Positions 40,618 to 51,685 of a stretch of 64,000 nucleotides of DNA are shown one piece after another. The notes below the pieces were generated by a model that did not search any database, was not told the DNA's origin, and saw only the letters and a program-made list of their open reading frames with translations. The stretch spans positions 10,301,501-10,365,500 of the forward strand of contig CANTUQ010000043.1 in NCBI GenBank assembly GCA_947683425.1, in the 5' to 3' direction. The first letter of the stretch is position 1. Every line of letters starts with the position of its first letter. Position numbers and translations under genes: made by a program. The stretch comes from Excoecaria cochinchinensis (Eukaryota; Streptophyta; Magnoliopsida; Malpighiales; Euphorbiaceae).

Positions 40618-43600
40618 TGTAACACCCCAAAATGGCCCTAGTCGGAATCGGCAAACTAAGTCGGTTAAGTGAAGGGTATTTCGATAATTTGTATGTGAGT
40701 GAATTTGATGATAAGGACTTAATTGTAAAGTGATTAATTAAATAAGTTAAGTTAAGTGAGGAAAGGTTAAAGTGTGCTTGTTGTGTATGGAAGTAGGGTA
40801 TAAGTGGGTTTTAGGAAATGATTTGGTGTGATTCAAGTGTGGTACCTTGAAGATTTTTATTTAAGAAATGTTTGCATGTGAAGTGAGTATGGTGCAAGGA
40901 GTGACTAAGTCAAAGGTGGTTTGTGTAACCAATGGGAGCTTGCCATGTGGATAGTTAGGTGGGAGCATTTAGTGTGATTTGGGTTAGGAAAGAGGAAATG
41001 CAGAATTTTCTTGTTCTTGTTCCCGTTGCCCTCTCTTCCTCCTCATTTTCTATTTTTTCTTTTCCTCTCCTCCCCGTTTCTTGCTCAATCTCTTGGTTTT
41101 GAGTGAAGTAGAATTGGTTTGGTGGAGCTTGGGAAGTAAGAGTAAAGAGGTAAGTTGGGATTTAGGGTTCCTATGTTTAAGTTCTTTTCTTTTTCTAGTT
41201 TTGTTTAAGTTATGGTTTAAATTAAGTATTGTGGGTTTGTTTGTGCAAGTGATTGATGTTAAGAAGAAGCAAAGTAAAGGAAAAGAGAAGATTTAAAGCT
41301 TGAAGAGAATCGCTATTGTGCAACAAGAGGTTTGGGAATTTGATTCTTACATTTGAGTTTTAATTTTTCTTTGCCCTAAATTCTTCTTGGATTAGGAATA
41401 TACATTTGTATATGATTTCCAGTAAATTGAGTGTGTTGATATGAGTGTTATACATGTATTTGCTTTGATAAATGTATTAATAATGCATGAAGTGGCTTAA
41501 GTTGAAGGTGTGTGAGAATTGGAAGTGAAGTGTGTTATTGGGATAAACCCTGTTTCGTTCTCATCTGACCCTTGTGCAATGTTTTTGTCATAAGTAGATT
41601 TTTAGAAATCCAAACCATGCGATTCTTGCTCCATTAGAACCATCACTTCTATCTCTTTAAAAGTCTTAGAAATAGCCTTGGGCAAATTCTTGCTCTAAGA
41701 TCATGAAATTTGGATATATCCGTAGTGTTTTTTTTTATGTCGGGTTATTTGACCAGTATAGGTTGTGGAGTTCATATCTCGAGTTCTAGATGTCTAATTG
41801 ACCTGAAACTTGTCCCTTTTGAAAGTTAAGACGTAGGACAACATTGGTTAAGAAGACCACTTTTCCTAAAAATGAGGTTTAGAGGTCGGTTTTTACGATA
41901 CTAATTGGTGGTAGAAAGCAGTTTGTTAAGGTAGCTGAGGCGAGTCTCTGTCGCAAGCGCGACAAGGGTCGCGACAGAAAAGTATGTTTTGAGCCTTTTC
42001 TTCTCTATTTTTGAGTCTAGGATTGACCTGGATCAATCCCATGCCATTCCCATCAGTTATTATGCATGTTTAGGGTAATGAAATGGCTATATAAGTAATT
42101 ATCGTCGGGAAAAAATTTAGGAGTATGCTTAAGATTGATGATTTAACTAGTAATTAATAATAGATATAACTCCATGAGGGTTGTTTATTGATGAGTGCTA
42201 TTATGTGATGGTCTCATGAGTAACCTTAACATGATGTACCATATGTATGAATGCAATTAATGTGGGTGCGATTGAAATGATTGACGAATAATGTTGTTAT
42301 TATAGATTGTGTATATGCATATTGATAATGGCATGTTTTATTGAAATACTTGATACGAATGTTGGATTTATGTTGTCAATGATGTGTGACTGGCTGGAGA
42401 TGAGGTAAGAGACCTTTGGATGTGTTTCGTGTGTTGTGGGTGAGTTTGAGGAAGGAAAGACCTTGCAAAATTCTGCAGATTTTCGGAATCATGACTCTGT
42501 CGCGATCGCGACACTGTCGCGAGCGCGACAGAGACCGGTGATTTTGATGCTGTGCTGTCGCGAGCCCGCGATAGCAATAGCTTGTCTGCTTTCTGTCGCG
42601 ATCGCGACAGAGCACATTGTTGGCCTGTGCTATCGCGAGCACGCGACTTGTCGCGATCCCGCGATAGCAATGTTTGCCCTCTGTCGCGATCGCGACAACA
42701 TCGCGAGCGCGACGGATCCGGGCCCTTCTCTCCTTCCCACGATCGCGAAGTCCGTCGCGCGCGCGCAGCGAAGAGACTATGGTCTCTGTCGCGAGCGCGA
42801 CAGGGATCGCGAGCGCGACATATGTGTTGTGTTGAATGAGTTTTCTTTGGTGATTCCAATGTTTGAATTCCGAACTTGTGATGCCTTTAGGTTTATTCTT
42901 TGACTATTTTATGAAGTATGTTAATATAATTGAATGTATTATGTACATTTATACTTATGATCTTTTCTAAGATTATCATGTTATGTTCCAAATGTAAATT
43001 GTATGATGTATGTTTGACTTTATGAACTTATTCATATGTCTCAACTATTGCTGATTATGTACAATGATATAAAGTATGTGATTTGAAATATAATTTCTAT
43101 TATGCATGACCTGCGAGAGTCAGTCTAGTGGATAGTTAGGCATGCCTAATAGAGTCTATGTATTTGTAGCTGCAGCGCCCTTTGAACGATTTGGACCCTG
43201 ATCAGGTCCCCGAATGTTTCCTCGCGAACCCCTATTATGTGTATATGTATGGATCTTGTTTAAGGTCCTGTTCAATGAAATGTTGCCTTTCGACTTGTAC
43301 CTGTATGGTACATTATATTATATGTTCCCTCTGAGGTTTACCCGGTCAGAGATCGGGCTATATGTTCCCTCATGAGGTCTCCCCCTCAGTACTCGTTATC
43401 CACTATTGTGAGTCAGCAGGTGTATGATTTGTTATGTTGTGTTTATAAGCATGTGGTTCTGATCAGTTATGATTATAGTTATGTGAACTAATAAGTGCAG
43501 ATTTATTGGCTCTCTGGAACACCGTGATTGGAATGCAATATCATATTGTTGCTTATGTTAAAGATTAATGTTGCGCAACGGAAGTGTGATGGTATTGTGA

Positions 43601-44463
43601 TTATGTATCTATGCATGATGTACTTTCAAAAGCTTGATTCCCCAACGTGTTCGGTAAATGTATGCAAATGAGGACCTGTACTGGTATAGCGATGCAAGTA
43701 TTGGCATATAGGTGTATTAATACTGACCTGTAATGTATAGGTAGGCGAATGCATGTGAAGTTATATGTAGTTATGCATGAATATACTTACATTTTGTATG
43801 ATGATGTTGACTTGGTTTGTGTCGCACATAAGTATATGAATATGATAAGAAACAATTGAATGCACAGCTATTATATGTAAGCATATATATATTTCTCTGT
43901 AAGAACTATGTGTGTATGAGATTTGTATGTGTTATGCCTTGATGACCATTGTGAATGGCCGTCCATATTATTATGTTTGTTTTCCCCACTAAGCGTTATC
44001 GCTTAGCACGGGTTCTTTTCCCCGTGCAGGTGGCAGATCTGGTACGGTTCGAGTCTCACGTCTGCAAGGGTTGGCCACATAGGAGCTAGGAGTTTTGGTT
44101 TTTGTCCAGCTTCTTTATTTTGGATTTTGTAATTCTGAAATATATGTATCTGTAATAAGATGTAAAGATACTTATGTAATATTCTGGACCATGTAAATAT
44201 TTGTATAGCGATGATTTGAGAATAACTTCTGTTGTATGCTCATAAGCTTTCTCAACGGTAGGCTTTTGTTTAGTGTATGCGCATTTTGCGAAGTATGCAT
44301 GTCCAAATCTACTCTTTCAAAGTTTTAATTATCCTGGATATGTCACTCTATTTATGTGATGTTTACTTGTTTACTCTAGTGGGATGTGACACTCCTATCT
44401 ATCTTGGATTCTTCTTCCTCTAATCCGAATAGAAGTCTCCATAGTATGGGTTGGGGTGTGACA
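40618..44463 (+). mobile_element. Solo LTR F (3,846 bp) with perfect TSD TGTTG
   Basis: It starts TGTAACACCCCAAAATGGCC and ends GGGGTGTGACA. TGTTG occurs at 40613-40617 and 44464-44468, and LTR A2 continues on both sides. It is the longest LTR in the window. It has a donor AAGAG/GTAAGTTG at 41150, GC-rich palindrome clusters at 41945-41985 and 42495-42825 (many exact GTCGCGATCGCGACA copies), TTAGGCATGCCTAA near 43137, hairpins, CTAAGCGTTATCGCTTAG at 43989-44006 and an acceptor GTGCAG ending at 44029. Reading frames in the GC cluster are artefacts of the repeat. Confidence 0.95.
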
Positions 44464-44468
44464 TGTTG

Positions 44469-46419
44469 GGTGTGAGTGGTTAAGTTCCACCACTAGGAAG
44501 TGGACACATAGTTAGGGCAAAGAAAAGAGAAAGAAAAAGGAAGAAAAGGGGGAAAATTCAGATTGTATTCTCTCTTTTCACGTTTTTTTTCCCCTTCCCT
44601 TATCTCCTTCTTCATTTTCTTTTCTTCAAAGAGCCTAAGTGTGGATTCAAATCTTAGTAGGTGGAAATTAATCATCCTTTGCATCCAATTTGGTAAGTGT
44701 GTGTTTAATCTTGCATTGGTTTTCTTTCTTCCATTTTTTCTTCTATTCATATTTTCTGGATTAGTTTTAACCTAGGGTTGTTCTTTGTGTGTGTTCTTGC
44801 TGGAATTGTGTTTAACTAAGCCTCCTCACAATTCCAAAGGCAAGGATATTGTAGGGTCTAGTGGGACTAAGCATTAGGAGCTAAGGATTTCAGGTTTGGG
44901 AAAATTCTCTGTGTATTGGTTATTTACATGTGGGTGTTGGTTCATGTATATGTATGTTTGCTAGAAATGTTTGATGTCTAATTGGTTTATTCCATGTGGA
45001 TTTTAAGTTAATGCTAAGCTCTGATGTATAGAAAGTGAAAGTCAAACTAATGTAAGGTGGTTGAATTCTTGCTGCAAATTCTTGAATTTTGTGATTTTAA
45101 AGTTTTAGTTGTGTAAATTGTTGAATTGTTGAATTAATGGTTGATATATGTCAGTTGTGGTTGGACGGCCAGGTTGAGGTAAGCTTTGATGTCATTTGAA
45201 TTGTTTAAATATGAGTTTTTGGTTGTGTGCAAAGTTTGGGATTGAAATGGGAGCAAAGTCTGTGATTTCTGGAATTTCCAGAAGTCACACGGCAGTAAGG
45301 CCTTAGCTCACCGCCGTGTGGATCGAGGAAGTTCTTCAGAAAAACCCAAGGCTGTGATTTTACACGGCGGTAAGGGTTTCCCTTACAGCCGTGTAAAATG
45401 CCTCTGCCTATCTCTGTGTAGGGCATGTTACACGGCGGTAAGGGCTGACCCATACCCCCGTGTAAGGTGTCTTACACGGCGGTATGGATTGGCCATACCG
45501 CCGTGTAAAACGCTTTTGTCCCCTTTATGTGCAGATTTTTTACTTCTTCCTTTTTCACTCCTTTTTCTTATATGTTTGGTTTTAAATATTATTTAGTGTC
45601 TTTTAATATGTTTTACATCTTTTAGATGATATAGTAGCTATGCAAATTGATGGATACTATTATTGGCTTTTAATTAAGTTAATTATATTGTATATTACCT
45701 AAAGAAGTAAGAGAGTGGTTTTGCAAAGTGAGCCTTCTTGAATGGTATGGTTAGTGTTCATATGCAATATCATGCCTTAGTCCTTGAGTTTCATGCGCCA
45801 TGATTATTTGTATAATGGAGTTATACATGTTAAGCTATATATTTTCTTGTGTTGAACAACATGGGTGATTATTATGGACTGTGTTATGCATTACCTGCTA
45901 GAGTCTAGTAAGTGGATAGTTAGGCATGCCTAATAGAGTCTTTTAGCTGCAGCCTCAGTTCAGTTCGGACCTCGATCAGGTCCCCGTTTGGTTCCTCGCG
46001 AACCCCTCAGTATCGGATCTTGTTTAAGGTCCCCTCAGTAAAATGTTTTGAAAATGATAAAGTAAAATGGTTTCCGATTCGTACCCGTAAGGTACTGTCA
46101 GTTATCAATTCGTACCCGTAAGGTACTGTCTGTATACTCGTTATCCACTATTATGAGCCAGTAGGTGTTATGTGTTATGTCTACTATGTATTGCTGCGAA
46201 TGTGATATTCAAATGAGTTTAATAATGAGATGTATATTCAGTTAATATGATTATGAACATGAGTATGTGATGCGGAATTTATGGCTTTAATATGCAAGCA
46301 TGTTCATATATGTTCATATATGATGTTATGTTATGGATATTTGCATTTGCCATTATGAATGTCTTATGCCTTGACGACCATTGTGAGTGGCCGTCCAAAT
46401 CATATATGTGTTTCCCCAC
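44469..46419 (+). repeat. Chromovirus LTR A2, part 2
   Basis: It continues A2 after solo LTR F with GGTGTGAGTGGTTAAGTTCC. A donor TTTG/GTAAGTGT lies at 44693. At 45283-45515 it carries a CACGGCGGTAAGG/CCTTACCGCCGTG palindrome cluster where A1 and A3 have TCGCGA clusters. TTAGGCATGCCTAA near 45922, hairpins, and GTACCCGTAAGGTAC repeats follow. It stops at TTTCCCCAC, within the conserved CCCCACTAAGCG site, because B2 is inserted there. Confidence 0.85.
45283..45515 (+). repeat. Palindromic module cluster, CACGGCGGTAAGG type
   Basis: Four inverted repeats have the form ACACGGCGGTA(A/T)GG..CC(T/A)TACCGCCGTGT, with near-matching arms of about 12 nt and short loops. The module resembles the one in LTR K (9246-9575) more than those in its own LTR family. 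Confidence 0.75.
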
Positions 46420-48510
46420 TGTAAGCATCGTGTCCTGGAGCGGTTTGGATCAGAGGTTACCCTGTGATGAAATCGGCATCCGAGCCTGTACAACGGTTTA
46501 GATTCGGAGGCTTTAGTCCCATGCTCCACGAGAAACAAGTTCTTTTTACCTCCCATAGGCAGAAGGGGAGAAAACCGGGGAGTTTTTAAAGTCCAAAAAG
46601 CATGTTTTTCTGAAGAGACGGCCAGCCCGTCGATAAGCGGCAAGCCCGTCGGTCGGAGGTCGGCCCGTCGGCTGAATCCTTGTGTTAAAAGGATTCTTCC
46701 GATGCCCGTCGGCCAAATTGGCAGGGCCGTCAGATGAATCCTTGTGTCAGAAGGATCCTTTCGATGCCCGTCTGTCAAAGTGGCAGGGCCGTTGGATGAA
46801 TCCTTGTGTCAGTAGGATTCTTCCGACGCCCGTCGCCACCACAGACGCCCGTCGGTCATTCACAAAAAGGGTTGGAAAATTTTCTAAAAGGGGGAAACTC
46901 TGCCAAAATTCACACGTGTTTTTCTCTCTCTCTTTCAACATACACATTTCCAAAAAGATTTAATCGATTCAAGAATCAAACCATTAAAAGGAGCTAAATT
47001 TAATTGATTTTTCCTAAGGTGTTGATTCAAAAAATTCAGTTTTCAAGAAAAAAATCAAGAAGGAAATAGCCTATTTTCCTCATTCTTGATTTTTTTTTGG
47101 TTTATCTTGTTCTCTTGTGGAGCGTACGGAGAGCCATACAACAACAAGGAATCCAACCAAAAAGGTTATTCTGAGGGTAAATATTCCGGACCCTTTTCTG
47201 TCCTTGTTTTAGCTTCATTTTCAATATTATATTTGCTTTTGCCTTTATTTTCATTTCTTGCTATTATTCTTCTTGACTTTTGTGTAAAATTTGCTTTTTT
47301 TGATTTTTAGAAAGCTTCTGTTTTCTGGGACAGAGGTGACCGACGGGTCATCTGTTGTGACCGACGCCCGTCGGTCGCCTTTTAGCATAACTCGTCGGTC
47401 ACCCCCACAGACGGCTTCCTTCGAGTGAGCGACGGGCCATATCGATCACCTTAACCGATGCCCGTCGGTCATCCAGCATAGCCCGTTGGTGGGTTCTGTC
47501 CCACATTTTCAAATATTTTCCTTTCCCCTTTTTGTTCACTCAAATATTTACGTTTATTTATAACTTTTCTTCAGTATTTTAACATCCCTTTGGCTTTTTT
47601 TGTGAGAATATATTTTTGCTTCTTGGATTGGTTGGAGCTTGAGGGAGTTCTCACGCATTCGGAAAGTTCGCCTGGTTTAGTTCCCTATCTTCCTATTTTC
47701 TATATTTCATGTATTTATTTGTTGTTCATCCTGTATATGACAAAATTGTTGTATTTCTCGCTAATGTGAAATCGGCCAAACGTTTTATATTTAATAAATT
47801 GAATTCTTCATAAAACCAAGGACCCAATGTCCTATTCTTTATCCAATAAAATCCTCACTATAAAAATATCCATTTTAATAATGATGCATGCGAGGACCGA
47901 AATCCTCAAAGTAAGCAATGCCCCGATTCGTGTATGTGTCGCACATTTATAAAAGGGAGTTGTATTCCGCTCCCTGTGTTATTGTAATTTATCGCTCTCA
48001 TTATTTATTTGTTCATTTATCACTTTCCAAATGTGAATAAACGCGCTTTGATTCAATTGCATCGTGTGGAGAGAAAGCGAATTAATGGAAATTAATATTT
48101 GATCATAAAATAATCAAGGTAGAAATAGATGAAAAGTCCCGAACCTAGCTCTGGTCTTTAGGCTCAAAGAGGCGAGCGGTCTATCCAATCACTCATTGGA
48201 ACTATGACCTCCAAGACACCTCTTGCGTCACGAGACTTTGACGTTAATCCTAGGCTCCTTAGGGCGAGAGGTTTACCCTCCAAGACCCCTTTGGTTGGCC
48301 CAAAATGGATACTAAGCGCAGTCTTAGGCTCTCCGAGGCGATAGAAACTTTCCCAATGTTATATTGGGTGGCGACTCCATGAAACCTCCTTGTTGCCCAA
48401 AATAGGCGCACTTGTAAATGTCTTTACAAGTTGCCAACGGATCCTCAATTTCCCGATCACCCTCAAGCGGGCGGTCATAGGGGCGGCCGCGGGGTCCGGC
48501 GCGCGTCACA
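46420..48510 (+). repeat. 5' LTR of Tat element B2 (2,091 bp)
   Basis: It starts TGTAAGCATCGTGTCCTGG and ends GCGCGCGTCACA. It aligns with the B1 LTRs throughout, but the segment with CTATAAAAG is missing: GCCCGTCGGTCATTCACAAAA replaces it near 46850-46866. The donor-like GAGG/GTAAATAT lies at 47177. Its 3' partner LTR is outside the window. Confidence 0.9.
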
Positions 48511-48511
48511 G

Positions 48512-49295
48512 TGGCGACTCCATTGGGGAACATCGATTCGAGACTTCAATTTGAAAATACCTCGCTTAACATTTATGATTAAATTTTAATTCATAAATTT
48601 TCTTTCTCTCAAAATTGCATTTACATCCCATTAGAACCTTAGAATATGCTAGATTGGTCCCTTCTTAGCCTCGGTGCATTCCTGAAGCACAACCCTACGT
48701 TCACTCAATGTGGGGAAGTGTTAAGGATAATCACCAGCCCAAGCTTTGTACCTAAAAGTATATCAAATGATGACCCGATCGGTCGTTATGCTCGTGATGA
48801 GCTAGACCTGTGGGTAGGGATCATGCTTGGGTAGCCCTAAAGTAACATCTCCCTTGTCTAAAGCTCATATAATGGCCGTAGCTACTTTCCATAGGTGATA
48901 TGAACCGTAATTCCATGCTTGCTGTACGGACCTTTATGTATTGGGTGAGTCCAGATGTCTCGCTTGGTAACCTAGCCAAATGCTTTCATGCCCCGGTAGG
49001 GCCATGTCGAAATTTTTGGAATGTCTAAATACATGATGATCTTTATCCATGAGCTTGTACATTAGCATAGGAGTGTCATGCTGCCGGTTTTTCGCCGTGC
49101 ACCATACGCGTCCATCGGGTCCCTCGCTGACCCTTGGGCTAATCCCGCCTAGGAAAGAGACCGTACGGTCACGTGTGTGGGAGAAATAAGGGTGAAAGGA
49201 CCTACCTGCTTGCTTGTGTTTTGTGGGTGTTGCATATCACGACCACGCATTACATCTACATTCCATGCATCACATCTAATGCCTTGTCCCTGCAG
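48512..49295 (+). other. B2 primer site and untranslated leader
   Basis: The primer site TGGCGACTCCATTGGGGA is at 48512-48529. The conserved leader block (GTGTTAAGGATAATCACCAG, GACCCGATCGGTCGTTATG, GGGTAGCCCTAAAGTAACATC) lies at about 48720-48850. The second block, with CTTTCATGCCCCGG and TGCTGCCGG, lies at 48975-49235. The leader ends with CCCTGCAG/CCATCATAG at 49295. Confidence 0.75.
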
Positions 49296-49452
49296 CCATC
49301 ATAGATCTGCCCAGGTGGACTAGATCGCCTACCGGACGATTGATCCGAGTTCCTGCATCTGAATTGCAAGATAGAGAAGGCCTTCTAGAGATCTTACCGG
49401 AAGTCAGTTGTACCGTATCTGAGATGGCAAACTCACCTAGGGGAAATGATGC
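49296..49452 (+). pseudogene. gag: B2 gag, part 1 (N-terminus)
   Basis: It encodes the same start as B1 gag, from AII to RVPASEL and SEMANSPRGND, then is cut by solo LTR L. The last five bases, GATGC, are the target site and recur at 50807. Confidence 0.85.
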
Positions 49453-50806
49453 TGTTGAGCATTTTTTATTATGCTTATTGACCGCAAGTATACGGTGTAC
49501 CGCAATAGTACTTAAGATGTCGATCCCACAAGGAACGTTTTTTACACACTATTACTAATCAATTTTAATCTTGTTTACAATGATAAAATGATGGAAAAGT
49601 GATTCTAAACTAATCTAACATGTAAACTAATTAAATCGAGTTTATGAGAATCCAAGAAGATAGAAAAGATTAATGATGTTAAGTATAAAGATGGAATTTG
49701 AATTAATTGTTCTTAATGATTTTAGCATTCTTATCTTGCAAGCCAAGTTGAATGAATTTCCTACTTACTCTCTCAATATAAATAGGACTGCCTAAAACAT
49801 ACACATATAAGTCTAATTCCAAACTTTCATTTAAGAACTAGATGATTATACATGCAAATCTTAGGAATAGAACACAACCTATAACAACCATTTCAATATT
49901 ATGATTTCTCAAACAATATCTTGATGATGAATTTCCAATTAGATGCAAGAATGAATTTATTTCTCAATTAAACTCAAACTTATAATGATCATAAATAATG
50001 TACTAATGAGAAATTCTACAAGTAAGAACACTTGAATTAATATGGACAATGAAATATTTGATATTAAGTACTCAAATTCAGAATTTACATCATAAAAGTT
50101 ACAAAGAAGAATTAAAAGATAAGAATTGAAGGAGATTTCTCAACCCTTTTCAAGTCACCAATTATAGTCTTCTTCCTTGTATGCTATCTTCTCTTTAACA
50201 CATAAACTCTACTTAAGAAAAACTAAAGAAAAACTATTCTAACTTACAGAAAATTATTAAAATGTTCAATTCTCTTTTTTCTATCTCTAAATTACAGTTA
50301 GAAATAGCATTTATAATACCAACTCATGCCCCTTCAGATACCCTTCTAAAAAGGTTGCAATTATTGGTGGAAAAGCACAACTCTTAAAGTTCAAATTTGA
50401 ACTTTAGTGTCTAACGGATCTCTCTATCGCGATCGAGATGCCTGTCGCACTCGAGACAGAGCACGCCTTCATTTTCGCTCGCCTTTCCATGCGTGTGCCT
50501 TCTCCGCGCCCTGTCGCAACCTCGCGACTCCTTCCCTTGGTCGCAACAGCTTCTCTTATTCTATTTTTCTCTTCTCTCTTGGTCTTCCCTTAGTGCGTTC
50601 TATCGCGGTCGCAACAGAAGCTTTTCTGCCTTGGCTCATTTCATTTTTCTTCTCTCCATTTACTACATATTTTCTCCATTTTCCTCCTACATACAAAACT
50701 CAACAAAACACATAAAACATACCTAATTCCAACAAATAAAAACACTTAAAACATTACTCCTAACCACAAAATATAGATTAATTATGAGCTACTTAAGCTC
50801 ATATCA
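49453..50806 (+). mobile_element. Solo LTR L (1,354 bp) with perfect TSD GATGC
   Basis: It starts TGTTGAGCATTTTTTATT and ends TAAGCTCATATCA. GATGC flanks it at 49448-49452 and 50807-50811, within the B2 gag frame. The start region, with ACCGCAAGTATACGG and GTCGATCCCAC, is a type I know from many plant LTR elements, but I cannot name the clade. A short cluster of TATCGCGATCGAGA and GTCGCAACCTCGCGAC repeats lies at 50415-50615. No coding sequence. Confidence 0.9.
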
Positions 50807-50811
50807 GATGC

Positions 50812-51685
50812 CACCAAGGCCATGATTGCAGAAGAAGTGGGTCGACGGTTTGAAGAGTTTGAGGGCAGAATGATGAACATGCTAACTGCCTTGGCCCAAT
50901 AGAATGCTCCGCAGAATCCACCACCACCTCCTCCCGTGAGACAGAATGAGCAAGAAGAGGAAAGAGCTGAGAGATAAGAAGAGCCTATTCGGCCGCCACC
51001 AATAGAGCAGAGGTCAGTGGCTTCGGGAGGTCAGAGAAGAAGACCAGTACTGAGGATAGATGATGACAGGGATGACGAAGACAACAAAATGAGTATTATA
51101 TCTGAGAGGGGGAGGGCACCCCAAACTGATGAGTTCATTCTAAAGAGGATGGAAGAGAGGTTTGAAGCCATGGCTCGTATGCTGAGTAGAGGTCAGGGGA
51201 TGAACCCGGAGGACAAAGAATTAGAGGGAGAAGATCCGATTCCTTACAATTTCAAGATGCCTGATGTGCTAAAATTTGACGGTACCTCAGACCGGACTGC
51301 CCATGTGAAGCAATACTCTCTGGTCATGAAAGGGACCACTTTGTCTAAGAGGCAAAAGGTGGAGTACTTTTGTTTGAGTCTGACTGGCCCTGCTATCGAT
51401 TGGTATCATAGCCTCGATCATCGAACTAAGGAGGATTGGGATCTACTCACAGAGGAGTTCTTGAGGCAATACGATTGCAACACCAGGATGGAGGTGACTC
51501 TTAAAGATCTTGAATTGCTCCAGCAGAAGGTCGGGGAATCTTTTCACGATTATCTCACCCGCTGGCAGAATAGGGTAATGGAAATGCGAAGAAAGCAGAC
51601 ACCCAAGACCAGATCCGTTTGTTTATCAAGAATGCAAGCCCGTATTTGAAGGATGGTCTGAAGATGAAAGGGTTGAAGGATTGGG
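50812..51685 (+). pseudogene. gag: B2 gag, part 2 (capsid region)
   Basis: It continues gag with KAMIAEEVGRRFEEFEG. Relative to B1 it has CAG to TAG near 50899, CAA to TAA near 50976, and loss of one base near 51597 (GAAAGCAGAC for GAAAGCCAGAC). The capsid domain is otherwise intact: FKMPDVLKFDGTSDRTAHVK, DWYHSLDHRTKEDWDLLTEE. The frame is cut at 51685 (GATTGGG) by solo LTR E2. Confidence 0.9.

Noticed and set aside
42368..42903. Overlapping reading frames of 88-163 codons on both strands rich in RD, SR and ARD residues
   Set aside because: They come from the TCGCGATCGCGA palindrome cluster, which is open in several frames on both strands. The same effect occurs at 63000-63690, 50400-50720 and 38950-39320.
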